Positions 26,274-34,644 of a stretch of DNA of 64,000 bases are shown piece after piece. The DNA lies in assembly GCA_964454745.1 (NCBI GenBank), contig CAYVUI010000003.1:1-64000 (forward strand). Reading direction: 5' to 3'. Source of the DNA: CAYVUI01 sp964454745. Its GTDB lineage: Bacteria; Planctomycetota; Phycisphaerae; Sedimentisphaerales; Anaerohalosphaeraceae. Numbering within the stretch: position 1 is the stretch's first letter; every line of letters starts with the position of its first letter. The notes beneath the pieces are model-generated. The model was not told where the DNA came from, made no database searches, and saw nothing but the letters and a program-made list of their open reading frames with translations. The position numbers and the translations under genes are program-made.

Positions 26274-27437
26274 TTACTTCCCTTCCATATTCAATTGTTT
26301 AATTTCACCGCCGGCATCCGAACTTCCGAAAGGATCCGCCTTTCGCTGTTCATTTGCCCATTGATCAAAACTTCCATCTTGTATTTTTTTCCGAATTTGG
26401 GCCATCAGCCGCTGGTAGTACCGCAAATTATGTATCGTCACCAGGATCGGCCCGAGCATCTCGTTGACATTGAACAGATGCCGGATCGTACCGACCGAAA
26501 AATTCCGGCAGCAGTAACAGTCGCAGCCCGGCTCGATCGGCTCTCTCGATTCCGTATATTGCTGGTTCCGCAGCCGCACGGGTCCGTTCATCGTAAACGC
26601 GAAAGAATTTCGCCCGTTTCGCGTCGGCAGCACGCAATCGAACATATCGACACCCGCCTGCACCGCCGCGATGATATCCGCCGGCATGCCTACGCCCATC
26701 AGGTACCGCGGCTTTTCCGGGTCCAGCAAAGGCGCCGTAAAATCAACGGTTCGCACCATATTATCATGCCCTTCTCCGACACTGAGGCCGCCAATCGCGT
26801 ACCCGTCAAAACCGATCTCCATCAGCTCCTTTGCACAACGCGCTCGCAAATCGTGGTCCGTGCCGCCCTGGACAATCCCGAAAAGCATCTGGTTCGCATT
26901 GCCGTGTGCCTCTTTGCACTGCCCGGCCCAGCGGATCGTACGCTCGACGCAGGCCTCAAGGGCCTCTCTCGACGCCGGCCACGGGGCACACTCATCAAAA
27001 CACATGATCACATCCGCCCCGAGGCGGTTTTGTGTTTCAGTCGCCACCTTTGGGTCCAGGTAAATCCGGGCCCCGTCGATATGGCTGGCAAATTCGACCC
27101 CGTCATCACCGATCCGATTAAGCGTACTGAGCGAAAAAACCTGGTAACCGCCGCTGTCGGTCAGGATCGGTCCGTCCCAGGCCATCATTTCATGCAGGCC
27201 GCCGAGAGTTTCCACCGTATCCACACCCGGACGAAGGTACATATGATAGGTATTGGCAAGGATGATCTCCGCGCCAACCTCCTTTAGCATATCCGGCAAA
27301 ATCCCCTTTACACTCGCCCGCGTGCCCACCGGCATAAACGTCGGAGTCGAAACACTGCCATGAGCAGTATGCAAGCGGCCCAGCCGTGCCTGGCTGTTTT
27401 TATCCCGGCCAAGCAGCTCGAATCCGAGCGAAGCCAT
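26274..27437 (-). CDS. tgt: tRNA-guanine transglycosylase
   Basis: Exchanges guanine-34 of Asp/Asn/His/Tyr tRNAs for preQ1 on the way to queuosine. The 387-residue protein shows TPTFMPVGT, ILANTYHMYLRPG, the base-binding LTDSGGYQVFS, GGLSVGE and DCVLPTRNGRN with the nucleophilic Asp. The zinc site is CDCYCC followed by His in TIHNLRYY. It overlaps the SpoIID stop by 1 base (TGATG). No queA is nearby. Confidence 0.95.
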   Translation of the reverse strand: MASLGFELLGRDKNSQARLGRLHTAHGSVSTPTFMPVGTRASVKGILPDMLKEVGAEIILANTYHMYLRPGVDTVETLGGLHEMMAWDGPILTDSGGYQVFSLSTLNRIGDDGVEFASHIDGARIYLDPKVATETQNRLGADVIMCFDECAPWPASREALEACVERTIRWAGQCKEAHGNANQMLFGIVQGGTDHDLRARCAKELMEIGFDGYAIGGLSVGEGHDNMVRTVDFTAPLLDPEKPRYLMGVGMPADIIAAVQAGVDMFDCVLPTRNGRNSFAFTMNGPVRLRNQQYTESREPIEPGCDCYCCRNFSVGTIRHLFNVNEMLGPILVTIHNLRYYQRLMAQIRKKIQDGSFDQWANEQRKADPFGSSDAGGEIKQLNMEGK

Positions 27438-28687
27438 CAGTATTTCCTCGCAATTCGGGATTCGGGATAATAGTGAAAAAGAATTTCTTCCGCGGTCTTG
27501 CCCATTTTTGCCATGGCCTGCGCCCCGTACTGGCTCATACCGACACCGTGGCCGTAGCCGCGCCCGGAATGAAAGCGGTACACATCACCGACACGAATCA
27601 CCTCACACGCGACGCTCTTGATCTTGCGTCCGGTCGGGTCAATCGTCAGGCGAAGGTCTTCCCCGCGAAGGAAGCCTACCTTGCCGTTCTTACCGGTCAG
27701 CCGAAACGAATGCGTCCGCGAAAAATTACCGTAATCACTTTCCTTGTGGGGCTCGATCTTCACGATCTCTTCAAGATTCGCAAGAGAAGGGTACCTTTTG
27801 ATCAGCTTGTCGCTGACCTCCTTTGCGTTAAACTCCGCCGCCGGCCAGAAAAACACGCTCGGCTTGGTCGTCATCTTGCAGTACGGGCTGTCCACGCCGC
27901 GAAGAGACGGATACGAATCGCCGAAAACATTCCTGCTGTTCTCGGTATGCCCGCCGCTGGTGGAATGATAATAGGTTGGAAAGATATCCCATCCGTGATC
28001 CTGCCTGCATTCGAGCACCTGCCCGGACGTGGAAAGCACCGCGTTCCAGACACTCGTCGTCTCCGCGTCGATCCCCTTGTACACCTGGCTGGCCTGGGTG
28101 CATTTTACATCCCAGTCTCTCCGCGAACCAAACCGCCGTTTGTTAAAAAACGCATACGTCCGCGCCGCAATCGCCTGGGCACGCAAGGCCTCACGGTTCC
28201 ATGAAGCCGGCATCTCCGCACCGACCACACCGCCGAGATACGCCTCCATCGGAACAAGGTTCACGACATCGAACGTCTCGCCGCCTTCATTTACGCGAAA
28301 GATCAAATGCCCGCGATAGGTCCGCTCATTAAGCCGGACAACATGCGGCGTAAGCGTTCGAAGCTCCACGCGCTGCGTCATCAGCCGCTTTCCGATCTTC
28401 ATCTTGCCCGAGACAATCCGAACCGGTTTCTCCCCGCCCGGATTCTCGACCGGCGTGATCCGAAACGAATTCTCGTCAATCAGCTCAAAGCCGCCTTTGC
28501 TTTGAATTTCACACGCTGTAATATTGTCAAAGAGCAACACGCGAACCCAGTTGTCCGGCGGCAGGTTCATGCCCGGCGTCGCCTGGAAAAGCTGCTTACG
28601 CTGGCAACTGATCGCAATGATTAGAAAAAACAATGCCAAGGCCCACGTCCATAAAAGGGCGGTCTTGACATTGAATTTATGCTTCAT
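27437..28687 (-). CDS. SpoIID/LytB-domain protein
   Basis: A 416-residue protein with an N-terminal membrane anchor or lipoprotein-like signal (FFLIIAISC, Cys at about residue 28). Its SpoIID domain contains GGVVGAEMPASWNREALRAQ, with the Glu implicated in glycan cleavage, and the C-terminal GRGYGHGVGMSQYGAQAMAKMG. SpoIID of Bacillus is a lytic transglycosylase acting on denuded peptidoglycan. In a non-sporulating planctomycete it probably remodels the cell wall. It lies between the TPR-alphaCTD gene (37 bases) and tgt, with which it overlaps. Confidence 0.9.
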   Translation of the reverse strand: MKHKFNVKTALLWTWALALFFLIIAISCQRKQLFQATPGMNLPPDNWVRVLLFDNITACEIQSKGGFELIDENSFRITPVENPGGEKPVRIVSGKMKIGKRLMTQRVELRTLTPHVVRLNERTYRGHLIFRVNEGGETFDVVNLVPMEAYLGGVVGAEMPASWNREALRAQAIAARTYAFFNKRRFGSRRDWDVKCTQASQVYKGIDAETTSVWNAVLSTSGQVLECRQDHGWDIFPTYYHSTSGGHTENSRNVFGDSYPSLRGVDSPYCKMTTKPSVFFWPAAEFNAKEVSDKLIKRYPSLANLEEIVKIEPHKESDYGNFSRTHSFRLTGKNGKVGFLRGEDLRLTIDPTGRKIKSVACEVIRVGDVYRFHSGRGYGHGVGMSQYGAQAMAKMGKTAEEILFHYYPESRIARKY

Positions 28688-28723
28688 CCTTGAGCGAAAA
28701 GAAACCGTATCAACCTCCCGGTC

Positions 28724-30016
28724 TTAATCCAGGGTCCGAAGGTTCAGGTTAAACTGAACCAGTCGATCCTTAATTTCATTCAAACTCGTTACACCGAAAT
28801 TCTTGCAGCCCAGAAGCTCCGCTTCCGTTTTCGCCACAAGGTCGCCAATGGTGCGAACCCCAAGACGGGACAAACACCGCCGACTGCGGACAGAAAGCTC
28901 CAGGTCATCCACCGGCTTGGAAAGCATCGAATCATCCGCACCCTCGGGCAACTGCGCCTTGGCCACTGCCGCGGCGGGCTTATCCTGGATCGCCATACCC
29001 AGCGAAAGGCTCTTGGTATCCAGGATCTTTTTAATCTCGTTAAGGCTCGTTTCGCCGAAGTTTTTATACGAAAGCAGCTCCGCCTCGGTAATCCGCAGCA
29101 AATCGCCCAGCGTGCGGATATTCATCTTACGCAGGCAGTTGCGGGAACGAACCGAAAGCTCAAAGTCCGTAATCGGGATTTCGAGAATCTTGTTCTGCTT
29201 ATCGAGGCGTTTCTCTTTCTCCTCGTCATAGATCATGCTGCGCGAGCTGTCGATATCCCGCAGGAACATCCCGGCCTTGGGATGGTTCGGATGCGAATCC
29301 AGCACAACCTCAACACAGTGGCTGGCCTTGTCATATTCACCCAGATCTTCATACAGCACCGAAAGGTTCAGCAGGGCGTTGACAAACACAGGAGACCCCG
29401 ATGTAATCTGCTTGTAATAATTCATCGCGGATTTTTCATCCCCGCGAAGATCACAGGCATACGCCAAATGGAACAGGGCACGCGGATGATGACTGTCGAT
29501 CTCGACGGCGATTTCATAATGGCCAACCGCCTCTTCGTATTCACCCGTAGCGTCACAAAGGCGACCCATCTGGTAATGATATTCTGAGCTGACACGGTTG
29601 AGGTTTGCGCAGTTTGACAGCTCCTTTTGCGCCTTCTCAAGCTCACCCGCCATACGCCAGCAGCCCGCCTTGGCAAGCGTGACATTCAGCGATTCCTCGC
29701 CTTTCGTTTGGGCCGCGTCATACGCCGCGATGGCATCCTCAAAACGCCCCAGCTTTTCATACGTCCAGCCAAGGACCATCTGCCCCTGGCTGCTCTGAGC
29801 CCCCTCGAGCGTCGAAGCCGCACTCGTATACCGGCCCAAAATATACTGCCCGATACCAAAAGCCTCTTTCTGGTCCGTTTTCTGACCCAGAAGCTCGTCA
29901 AAGTCCATCTGGTTCTTCTCGCCGGCATTGACAAAACAGCCAAGCTTCCGGATATCATCCAGTGAAGGAAGCGTTGCACCGAAAAGGTCAATCGTGTTCT
30001 CTGCAAGTGACAGCAT
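28724..30016 (-). CDS. TPR protein with two RNA polymerase alpha C-terminal domains
   Basis: A 430-residue protein that is not an RNA polymerase subunit itself. The N-terminal ~260 residues contain TPR repeats (for example LGWTYEKLGRFEDAIAAYD and LFHLAYACDLRGDEKSAMNYY). Two alphaCTD modules follow, at roughly 285-345 and 370-428 (FELSVRSRNCLRKMNIRTLGD and LELSVRSRRCLSRLGVRTIGD). The Arg equal to E. coli alpha R265, the main DNA and CRP contact, is kept in both; N268 is kept only in the first, and K298 is Thr in both. Start 30016 has AGGAG 9-10 bases upstream; the upstream ATG at 30040 has none. It could bind UP-element-like DNA or transcription factors. Confidence 0.88.
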   Translation of the reverse strand: MLSLAENTIDLFGATLPSLDDIRKLGCFVNAGEKNQMDFDELLGQKTDQKEAFGIGQYILGRYTSAASTLEGAQSSQGQMVLGWTYEKLGRFEDAIAAYDAAQTKGEESLNVTLAKAGCWRMAGELEKAQKELSNCANLNRVSSEYHYQMGRLCDATGEYEEAVGHYEIAVEIDSHHPRALFHLAYACDLRGDEKSAMNYYKQITSGSPVFVNALLNLSVLYEDLGEYDKASHCVEVVLDSHPNHPKAGMFLRDIDSSRSMIYDEEKEKRLDKQNKILEIPITDFELSVRSRNCLRKMNIRTLGDLLRITEAELLSYKNFGETSLNEIKKILDTKSLSLGMAIQDKPAAAVAKAQLPEGADDSMLSKPVDDLELSVRSRRCLSRLGVRTIGDLVAKTEAELLGCKNFGVTSLNEIKDRLVQFNLNLRTLD

Positions 30017-30081
30017 CGATTCGTTCTCCTGTCTTAACATTTTACTTTCTGTCCCTGAATGAAAAATGGGATAAATCTCGT

Positions 30082-30109
30082 ATTATAGAGACTAAGCCCG
30101 GGATTGCAA
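30082..30109 (-). promoter_or_regulatory. Candidate promoter for the TPR-alphaCTD operon
   Basis: On the minus strand, TTGCAA (30109-30104) and TATAAT (30087-30082) are 16 bases apart, 65 bases before the start at 30016. A 7-bp inverted repeat (30095-30101 with 30125-30131) overlaps the spacer and could be an operator or the end of the upstream gene's transcript. Confidence 0.5.
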
Positions 30110-30138
30110 CCCCTTTTTAGACTTCCGGGCTCTATTTT

Positions 30139-30717
30139 TCAGCTTTTCGCCAGCTTGACCACCGCCGTCTCGATCTCACCCCCGCACCGGGTCGAAAAAT
30201 TGATCGCTGCCTCCACCGAACGCTCGGCCAGCTCTTTCGCCGTCAGATCACTGTCATAAAGACTGTATATAGATCCAAGGGCAAAATCCTCTCCCGCACC
30301 GATGGCATAGTACTTTTCAAACGAATTCACACTCAAATCACTGTCCACGTGGAAAATCCCGTTGCGGTTGACAATCAGAAAGGAAGAATCCAGGTTTCCA
30401 AACGGCGATTCATTCTCTTTATCGCACTGATCATTGACAAAAGTGTAATTTTCATGCAGTTCTTTCCACAATCGCAAAAAGAACTTGAATATCCCCTGTG
30501 AGGTCATCAGGGACGGATTTTTCACCTTTTTCAGGAAATCATCGAGGATATTGTCGTACAAACCCCACCCGGTCGACCCGACATACGAGCTGCCGATCTT
30601 CCGAAACTTGATGCACCTGTGATTATCCGTACTGATCCGTACCGAACCCCAGTAAGACTGCGTATCGCAACCGATAACCGCGTAGGGACCTTTTTGAACC
30701 GCTACGATAATTGACAT
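30139..30717 (-). CDS. HslV/proteasome-like Ntn hydrolase with Ser as candidate N-terminal nucleophile
   Basis: A 192-residue protein resembling the beta subunits of HslV and the proteasome. After removal of Met the chain would begin Ser1 (SIIVAVQKG). Asp17 falls exactly where HslV has its catalytic Asp (IGCDTQS against IGGDGQ). The HslV Lys33 position corresponds best to Lys36 (CIKFRKIG). The later AIGAGEDFALGS matches the HslV AIGSGG...AL segment. HslV uses Thr1; Ser1 is unusual. No hslU or other unfoldase gene is adjacent. It may be self-compartmentalising or an uncharacterised relative. It lies between hisI and the TPR-alphaCTD gene on the same strand. Confidence 0.7.
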   Translation of the reverse strand: MSIIVAVQKGPYAVIGCDTQSYWGSVRISTDNHRCIKFRKIGSSYVGSTGWGLYDNILDDFLKKVKNPSLMTSQGIFKFFLRLWKELHENYTFVNDQCDKENESPFGNLDSSFLIVNRNGIFHVDSDLSVNSFEKYYAIGAGEDFALGSIYSLYDSDLTAKELAERSVEAAINFSTRCGGEIETAVVKLAKS

Positions 30718-30796
30718 GTATTAAAACCCTTACTAATAAACAACTTACAGCTTTCACTCGACGAACATAAGGGCTTTTCTCTGCGCCGGATCAGGC

Positions 30797-31210
30797 TTAT
30801 TTATACGCCTGCTCGGGGTCGAAAACCTTCTCGGCAACAAAACCAAGCTCCGTCGTGGCTCCGGGCTTGACTTCACGATAAAAACAAGACTGGTATCCAA
30901 CGTGGCACTGTCCCTGGTCCACGCTCACTTTTAAAATCAGACAATCCTGATCGCAATCAACCAAAATCTGTTTCACCTTCTGCACATGGCCGCTCTGCTC
31001 ACCCTTTTTCCAGAGTTTCTGGCGGCTGCGGGAGAAAAATACCGCGTTGCCTGTCTCCAGCGTAAGCTTCAGGGCCTCATCATTCATGTAGGCGACCATG
31101 AGGATATCGCCGGTCTCGGCATCCTGGCTGATGGCGGTAATCAGGCCCTTATCGTCAAATTTAGGCTTAAATGTCTTACCGACCTCGATTTCCTTCTTTT
31201 CTGCTGACAC
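30797..31210 (-). CDS. hisI: Phosphoribosyl-AMP cyclohydrolase
   Basis: Opens the adenine ring of phosphoribosyl-AMP in histidine biosynthesis. This 137-residue single-domain HisI has MVAYMNDEALKLTLETG, FFSRSRQKLWKKGE.SGH, the metal-binding DCDQDCL and a Cys-containing QGQCHVGYQSCFYR. The HisE pyrophosphohydrolase domain is absent. The start is GTG 31210, supported by AGGAG 9 bases upstream. No other his genes are in the window. Confidence 0.93.
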   Translation of the reverse strand: MSAEKKEIEVGKTFKPKFDDKGLITAISQDAETGDILMVAYMNDEALKLTLETGNAVFFSRSRQKLWKKGEQSGHVQKVKQILVDCDQDCLILKVSVDQGQCHVGYQSCFYREVKPGATTELGFVAEKVFDPEQAYK

Positions 31211-31318
31211 TCGTTTACACTCCTGTAATTACTGAATTAATCAATTGAAAAGATACTATTTAATCACTAAACTACCTCAACTCAAGACTATTTTAAAATT
31301 GATTTCAAGGCGAACGGA

Positions 31319-32383
31319 TTGTCTGACAGCAGCAACAAAAAAAAGGGGCGGATATCCCTGATTCTCAGGATCGCCATCGCCGCGGGTGCCCTGTACCTCG
31401 TATTCCGGGGCGAGAATATCCGGGAATTATGGCAAACCCTCATCAGCATCAATCCGCTAAGCCTGATTGCCGCATTCCTGCTCTACTGGCTCGGACAGGT
31501 CATCTTTGTCTACCGCTGGCGGAGCATCCTGTCAGTCCAGAACGTAAAACTCAGCATCCTCGACGGCTTCAAACTGCACATGATGGGTCTTTTTTATAAC
31601 AATTGTCTGCCCAGCGCCGTCGGCGGAGACATTCTCCGGGCATGGTACGTCACCCGTCACGCCCCCGAGGGCAAGAGGGTGGAAGCGGCATTTAGCGTAA
31701 TTATGGATCGATTTGTCGGTCTTACCGGGATGATCGCGATGGCACTGGTCGCCTTTGCATTCGCTCCGCCCATCAGCCATAAGCCGGAAAATCATCAAAC
31801 CGCGGCCGCACCCGGCCCGATTCAGGTCATTGCAGATCATCGATGGCTTATATTCGGGGTTTTTGCCGGACTTGTCCTTGCCGCCGGCGGGGCCCTGTGC
31901 ATCAAACCGCTGCGTAAAAAATTCTTTCACCTGGCGGTATCGGCATGGCAAAAGGGGTGGCATCTGGCCCATAAGTGCTTGACCGCAGCGAAGTTATATT
32001 TCAAAAAACCCCTGACAATCTTCGTGGCGTACCTCCTGACCTTTTTCAACCAGTCCGTCCAGATCATCGCCCTCTATATTATTGGAAAAAGTCTGCAAAT
32101 GGACGTAGATATCAAATATTATTTTATATTCTTCCCGATCTCGTGGATGATCGGCGCTGTTCCCATCAGTATCGGCGGCATCGGTTTTATGGAAGGGTGG
32201 CTCAAAATCGCATTTTCACAGCTTCCGGGCGTTTCTACGACCCAGGCCGCGGCAATCGGCATTTTCCAGCGGATTCTCTGGCTGTTCGGCTCTCTGCCCG
32301 GCGTCATCGTCCATTTGAGCGGCGCACACTTGCCCCGTCAAAAAGAAGAGTTTTTTATTGACGATATCGAAAATCTTACCTAG
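31319..32383 (+). CDS. Lysylphosphatidylglycerol synthase-type membrane protein (UPF0104)
   Basis: A 354-residue inner-membrane protein with about eight hydrophobic segments. The signature GLFYNNCLPSAVGGDILRAWY matches the LPG_synthase_TM/AglD family. The later PISWMIGAVPISIGGIGFMEG is the second conserved motif. It lacks the aminoacyl-transferase domain of MprF, so a flippase-like role for a lipid or glycolipid is more likely. No ATG precedes the conserved region, so the TTG at 31319 is taken as the start, with AAGG about 9 bases upstream. Confidence 0.85.
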   Translation: MSDSSNKKKGRISLILRIAIAAGALYLVFRGENIRELWQTLISINPLSLIAAFLLYWLGQVIFVYRWRSILSVQNVKLSILDGFKLHMMGLFYNNCLPSAVGGDILRAWYVTRHAPEGKRVEAAFSVIMDRFVGLTGMIAMALVAFAFAPPISHKPENHQTAAAPGPIQVIADHRWLIFGVFAGLVLAAGGALCIKPLRKKFFHLAVSAWQKGWHLAHKCLTAAKLYFKKPLTIFVAYLLTFFNQSVQIIALYIIGKSLQMDVDIKYYFIFFPISWMIGAVPISIGGIGFMEGWLKIAFSQLPGVSTTQAAAIGIFQRILWLFGSLPGVIVHLSGAHLPRQKEEFFIDDIENLT

Positions 32384-32452
32384 AATACAAAGTGTTAGAA
32401 CCTTGTTAAATTCCTGTTTCTAAAACGGAAACCACGGTTTTTATACTGTAGA

Positions 32453-32597
32453 CCGCCCGGAGGGTGTTTTCACTCTCGGGACGGATAATAATAGATGTGG
32501 ATTTATATCCACAAAATACGAAATAATCAAAAGCCGTAGTGGATGCGGCCAAGAAAATATACTGAACGCTTAAAGTGCAAAGGATTGTAAACTGCAC
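32453..32597 (+). promoter_or_regulatory. Hairpin-rich 5' leader of the DUF502 gene
   Basis: Four stem-loops occur in a row. (1) 32453-32484: arms of 14 bases with two mismatches around a TTTT loop. (2) 32496-32513: perfect TGTGGAT/ATCCACA with a TTAT loop. (3) 32533-32549: GCCG/CGGC. (4) 32575-32597: GTGCA/TGCAC, with the only AAGGA in its loop, just before the ATG at 32600. TATACT at 32442-32447 could be the -10 box. It could be a cis-regulatory RNA, but no known riboswitch is recognised. Confidence 0.4.
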
Positions 32598-32599
32598 AA

Positions 32600-33448
32600 A
32601 TGCAAGCTCTTAAAAATTTCAGAACCCTGTTTTTAAGGGGCATGGCGGCCCTTTTACCTACTATCGTCACGATCTGGGTTTTTGCTCAATGTTATACATT
32701 TGTCCAGACCAATATCAGTACGCCTATTAATCGCGGACTGGTACAGATACTGGTCAGTGTGTTTGAGTGGTACCCGAACGTAAGCGAACAGCAGCGAAAG
32801 GATTTCGTCCTGGAACGCCAGCCCACACTTTCCGAGGATCGCAGTGCGCTCCAGCGGCGCATTTCGGAAAAAGAGGTCGTAAAGACCCTCAGGGTTCAGG
32901 TCGCCGAAGAATACTGGGTCTATGGGCCCGGCAGGGCGGCAGGGTTTATTATCGCGATGATCGCGGTCGTCATTCTGGGGGCATTCCTGGCCAGCTTCAT
33001 CGGAAGATCGCTGTGGAGACTGGTCGAAAAAACGTTCCTCAGACTTCCCCTGGTCAAACAGGTTTACAACCCTGTACGCCAGATCACGGATTTTCTTTTG
33101 ACCAAAAAGGACATCCAGTTTAATAAAGTAGTCGCCCTGCAATACCCTCGTAAGGGGGTATGGGCCATTGGCCTGGTAACCGGAAAAGGGTTAAGCCGGG
33201 TAAATGAGATTCATAAACGCGAGTTTGTGACCGTTTTTTTGCCGACGTCCCCGACCCCTTTTACCGGGTATGTAATGCTGACGCCGCGGGAAGAAACCAT
33301 TGAGCTGGATATGACCATTGAAGAAGCACTTCGCTTTACGGTCAGCGGAGGGGTAATTACCCCGGCCCAAAGCGATGCTTTTGAAGAATTTCGAAGTAGA
33401 AAACAGGAACCGCTCACTGAGCAATTGAATGTCAAAAAAGTAGAATAA
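32600..33448 (+). CDS. DUF502 membrane protein
   Basis: A 282-residue protein with two membrane regions (about residues 10-32 and 112-135). The hallmark segment LRLPLVKQVYNPVRQITDFL is present, followed by VFLPTSPTPFTGYVMLTPREE. DUF502 proteins are widespread and poorly characterised inner-membrane proteins; a plant relative is COV1. A charged insert of about 50 residues (SEQQRKDFVLERQ...) lies between the membrane regions. It is 10 bases before hpf, so they are probably cotranscribed. Confidence 0.9.
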   Translation: MQALKNFRTLFLRGMAALLPTIVTIWVFAQCYTFVQTNISTPINRGLVQILVSVFEWYPNVSEQQRKDFVLERQPTLSEDRSALQRRISEKEVVKTLRVQVAEEYWVYGPGRAAGFIIAMIAVVILGAFLASFIGRSLWRLVEKTFLRLPLVKQVYNPVRQITDFLLTKKDIQFNKVVALQYPRKGVWAIGLVTGKGLSRVNEIHKREFVTVFLPTSPTPFTGYVMLTPREETIELDMTIEEALRFTVSGGVITPAQSDAFEEFRSRKQEPLTEQLNVKKVE

Positions 33449-33458
33449 GGAGCAGATC

Positions 33459-33806
33459 ATGCAAATTACCCTCACGGGCAAGCATATTGATATTACCGAT
33501 GCAATCCGAAGCTACGCGGAAGAAAAATGTGCCAAGCTTCCCCGTTACTTTGATCTGATCTCGCAGATTGAGGTCATCATCGACGGCAACGCGGACGGCG
33601 GCCACAAAATGGTCGAAATCATTACCTCCGCAGACCATTATAATGATATTATCGCCAAAGAAACCGGCGATGACGTATATGCCTGCATTGACATCGCAGT
33701 GGATAAAATCGAGCGGCAGCTTACCAAACAGAAGGAAAAACAACGCAATCATAAACACACTCCCTCCGCGCAGGGAATGCCGATTGAAGAACCCGAGAGT
33801 GAATAG
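33459..33806 (+). CDS. hpf: Ribosome hibernation promoting factor, short form
   Basis: Binds the 30S subunit decoding region in non-growing cells. The 115-residue protein shows the HPF/YfiA fold: MQITLTGKHIDITDAIRSYAEEK, then the second strand and helix with DVYACIDIAVDKIERQLTK. It lacks the C-terminal dimerisation domain of long HPF, so 100S formation would need another factor. It is followed by ptsN (31 bases) and HPr, echoing the hpf-ptsN-npr block of the enterobacterial rpoN operon. GGAG lies 7 bases before the ATG. Confidence 0.92.
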   Translation: MQITLTGKHIDITDAIRSYAEEKCAKLPRYFDLISQIEVIIDGNADGGHKMVEIITSADHYNDIIAKETGDDVYACIDIAVDKIERQLTKQKEKQRNHKHTPSAQGMPIEEPESE

Positions 33807-33837
33807 CTGCGATCAACTTCAACAGTCAGGAGAACCT

Positions 33838-34311
33838 ATGAAACTGGCCGAGATCATTTGTTTTGATGCGATCATCCCTCAGCTTAAGTCCGAGGACAGG
33901 GACGGCGCAATCAATGAACTTATCGACAGCCTCGAAAAGGCAGGCAAACTCAAAAAGCCGGACGTCGATGCTATCAAGCAGTCTGTAATCCAGAGAGAAA
34001 ATGAAGCGAGTACAGGCATCGGCAAAGGGGTCGCCGTTCCGCATGCCAAGGTCGATGGACTCAAAGGCGTCATGGGTGCCCTCGGAGCACGCAACGAGGG
34101 AATTGATTTTAATTCACTGGACAAAAAACCGGTCTATTCCATCATTTTGCTTTTAAGCCCCTCGGACAATAACGACAGGCATCTCCAGGCAATGGAATGC
34201 ATATTCAGCCATTTGCAGAAAGATGATTTCCGCAAGTTTCTCCGGCAGTCCGTCACCATCGAACAGTTCAAAGATGTGCTGATCGACGCAGACGAGTCCG
34301 GCGGATTTTAA
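33838..34311 (+). CDS. ptsN: PTS EIIA protein, nitrogen-regulatory (PtsN) type
   Basis: A 157-residue cytoplasmic phosphocarrier of the fructose/mannitol IIA fold. The phosphorylated His is in GVAVPHAKV, and KPVYSIILLLSP is the conserved strand. CAGGAG is 5 bases upstream of the ATG, so the longer open frame from 33568 is not used. It is followed by HPr and EI with no IIB or IIC, which points to a regulatory rather than sugar-transporting role, as for E. coli PtsN. Confidence 0.92.
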   Translation: MKLAEIICFDAIIPQLKSEDRDGAINELIDSLEKAGKLKKPDVDAIKQSVIQRENEASTGIGKGVAVPHAKVDGLKGVMGALGARNEGIDFNSLDKKPVYSIILLLSPSDNNDRHLQAMECIFSHLQKDDFRKFLRQSVTIEQFKDVLIDADESGGF

Positions 34312-34323
34312 CGGCAAAGGCAA

Positions 34324-34632
34324 TTGGAGTATAAGGGATTGGGACAAGGCGCAGCCGAAATCCAAGTCGAAATTCGCAATGCAGACGGCCTGCACATGAG
34401 ACCCGCCATGCAGTTTGTCGATGTGGCCAGTCAGTTCAAGGCTGATATCAAGGTCAGCAATGAAGATACCACGGTCGATGCCAAGAGCATTATGCAGATG
34501 ACCATGCTGGCGGCAACCTGCGGAACCCGGCTTACGATACGCGCCGTGGGCTCGGATGCCGATGAGGCCATTGATGCCCTGAGAAAACTCGTGGAAGATG
34601 AGCAGTTTCACGAAGCCGAGCCAACAGGATAG
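34324..34632 (+). CDS. Phosphocarrier protein HPr
   Basis: Transfers phosphate from EI to EIIA. The active-site motif is GLHMRPA (His24 of the longest form). KSIMQMTMLAA carries the serine equivalent to the regulatory Ser46. No ATG starts this frame. TTG 34324 gives the longest form; TTG 34339, with GGAG 9 bases upstream, is at least as likely and would put the His at residue 19, closer to His15 of standard HPr. No HPr kinase is in the window. It sits 12 bases after ptsN and 12 before EI. Confidence 0.92.
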   Translation: MEYKGLGQGAAEIQVEIRNADGLHMRPAMQFVDVASQFKADIKVSNEDTTVDAKSIMQMTMLAATCGTRLTIRAVGSDADEAIDALRKLVEDEQFHEAEPTG

Positions 34633-34644
34633 GAAAGAAAGAAC

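Noticed and set aside
30095..30131. Intrinsic terminator on the plus strand (AGCCCGG/CCGGGCT followed by TATTTTT)
   Set aside because: Both flanking genes are on the minus strand, so no plus transcript needs it; the left arm overlaps a plausible minus-strand promoter.
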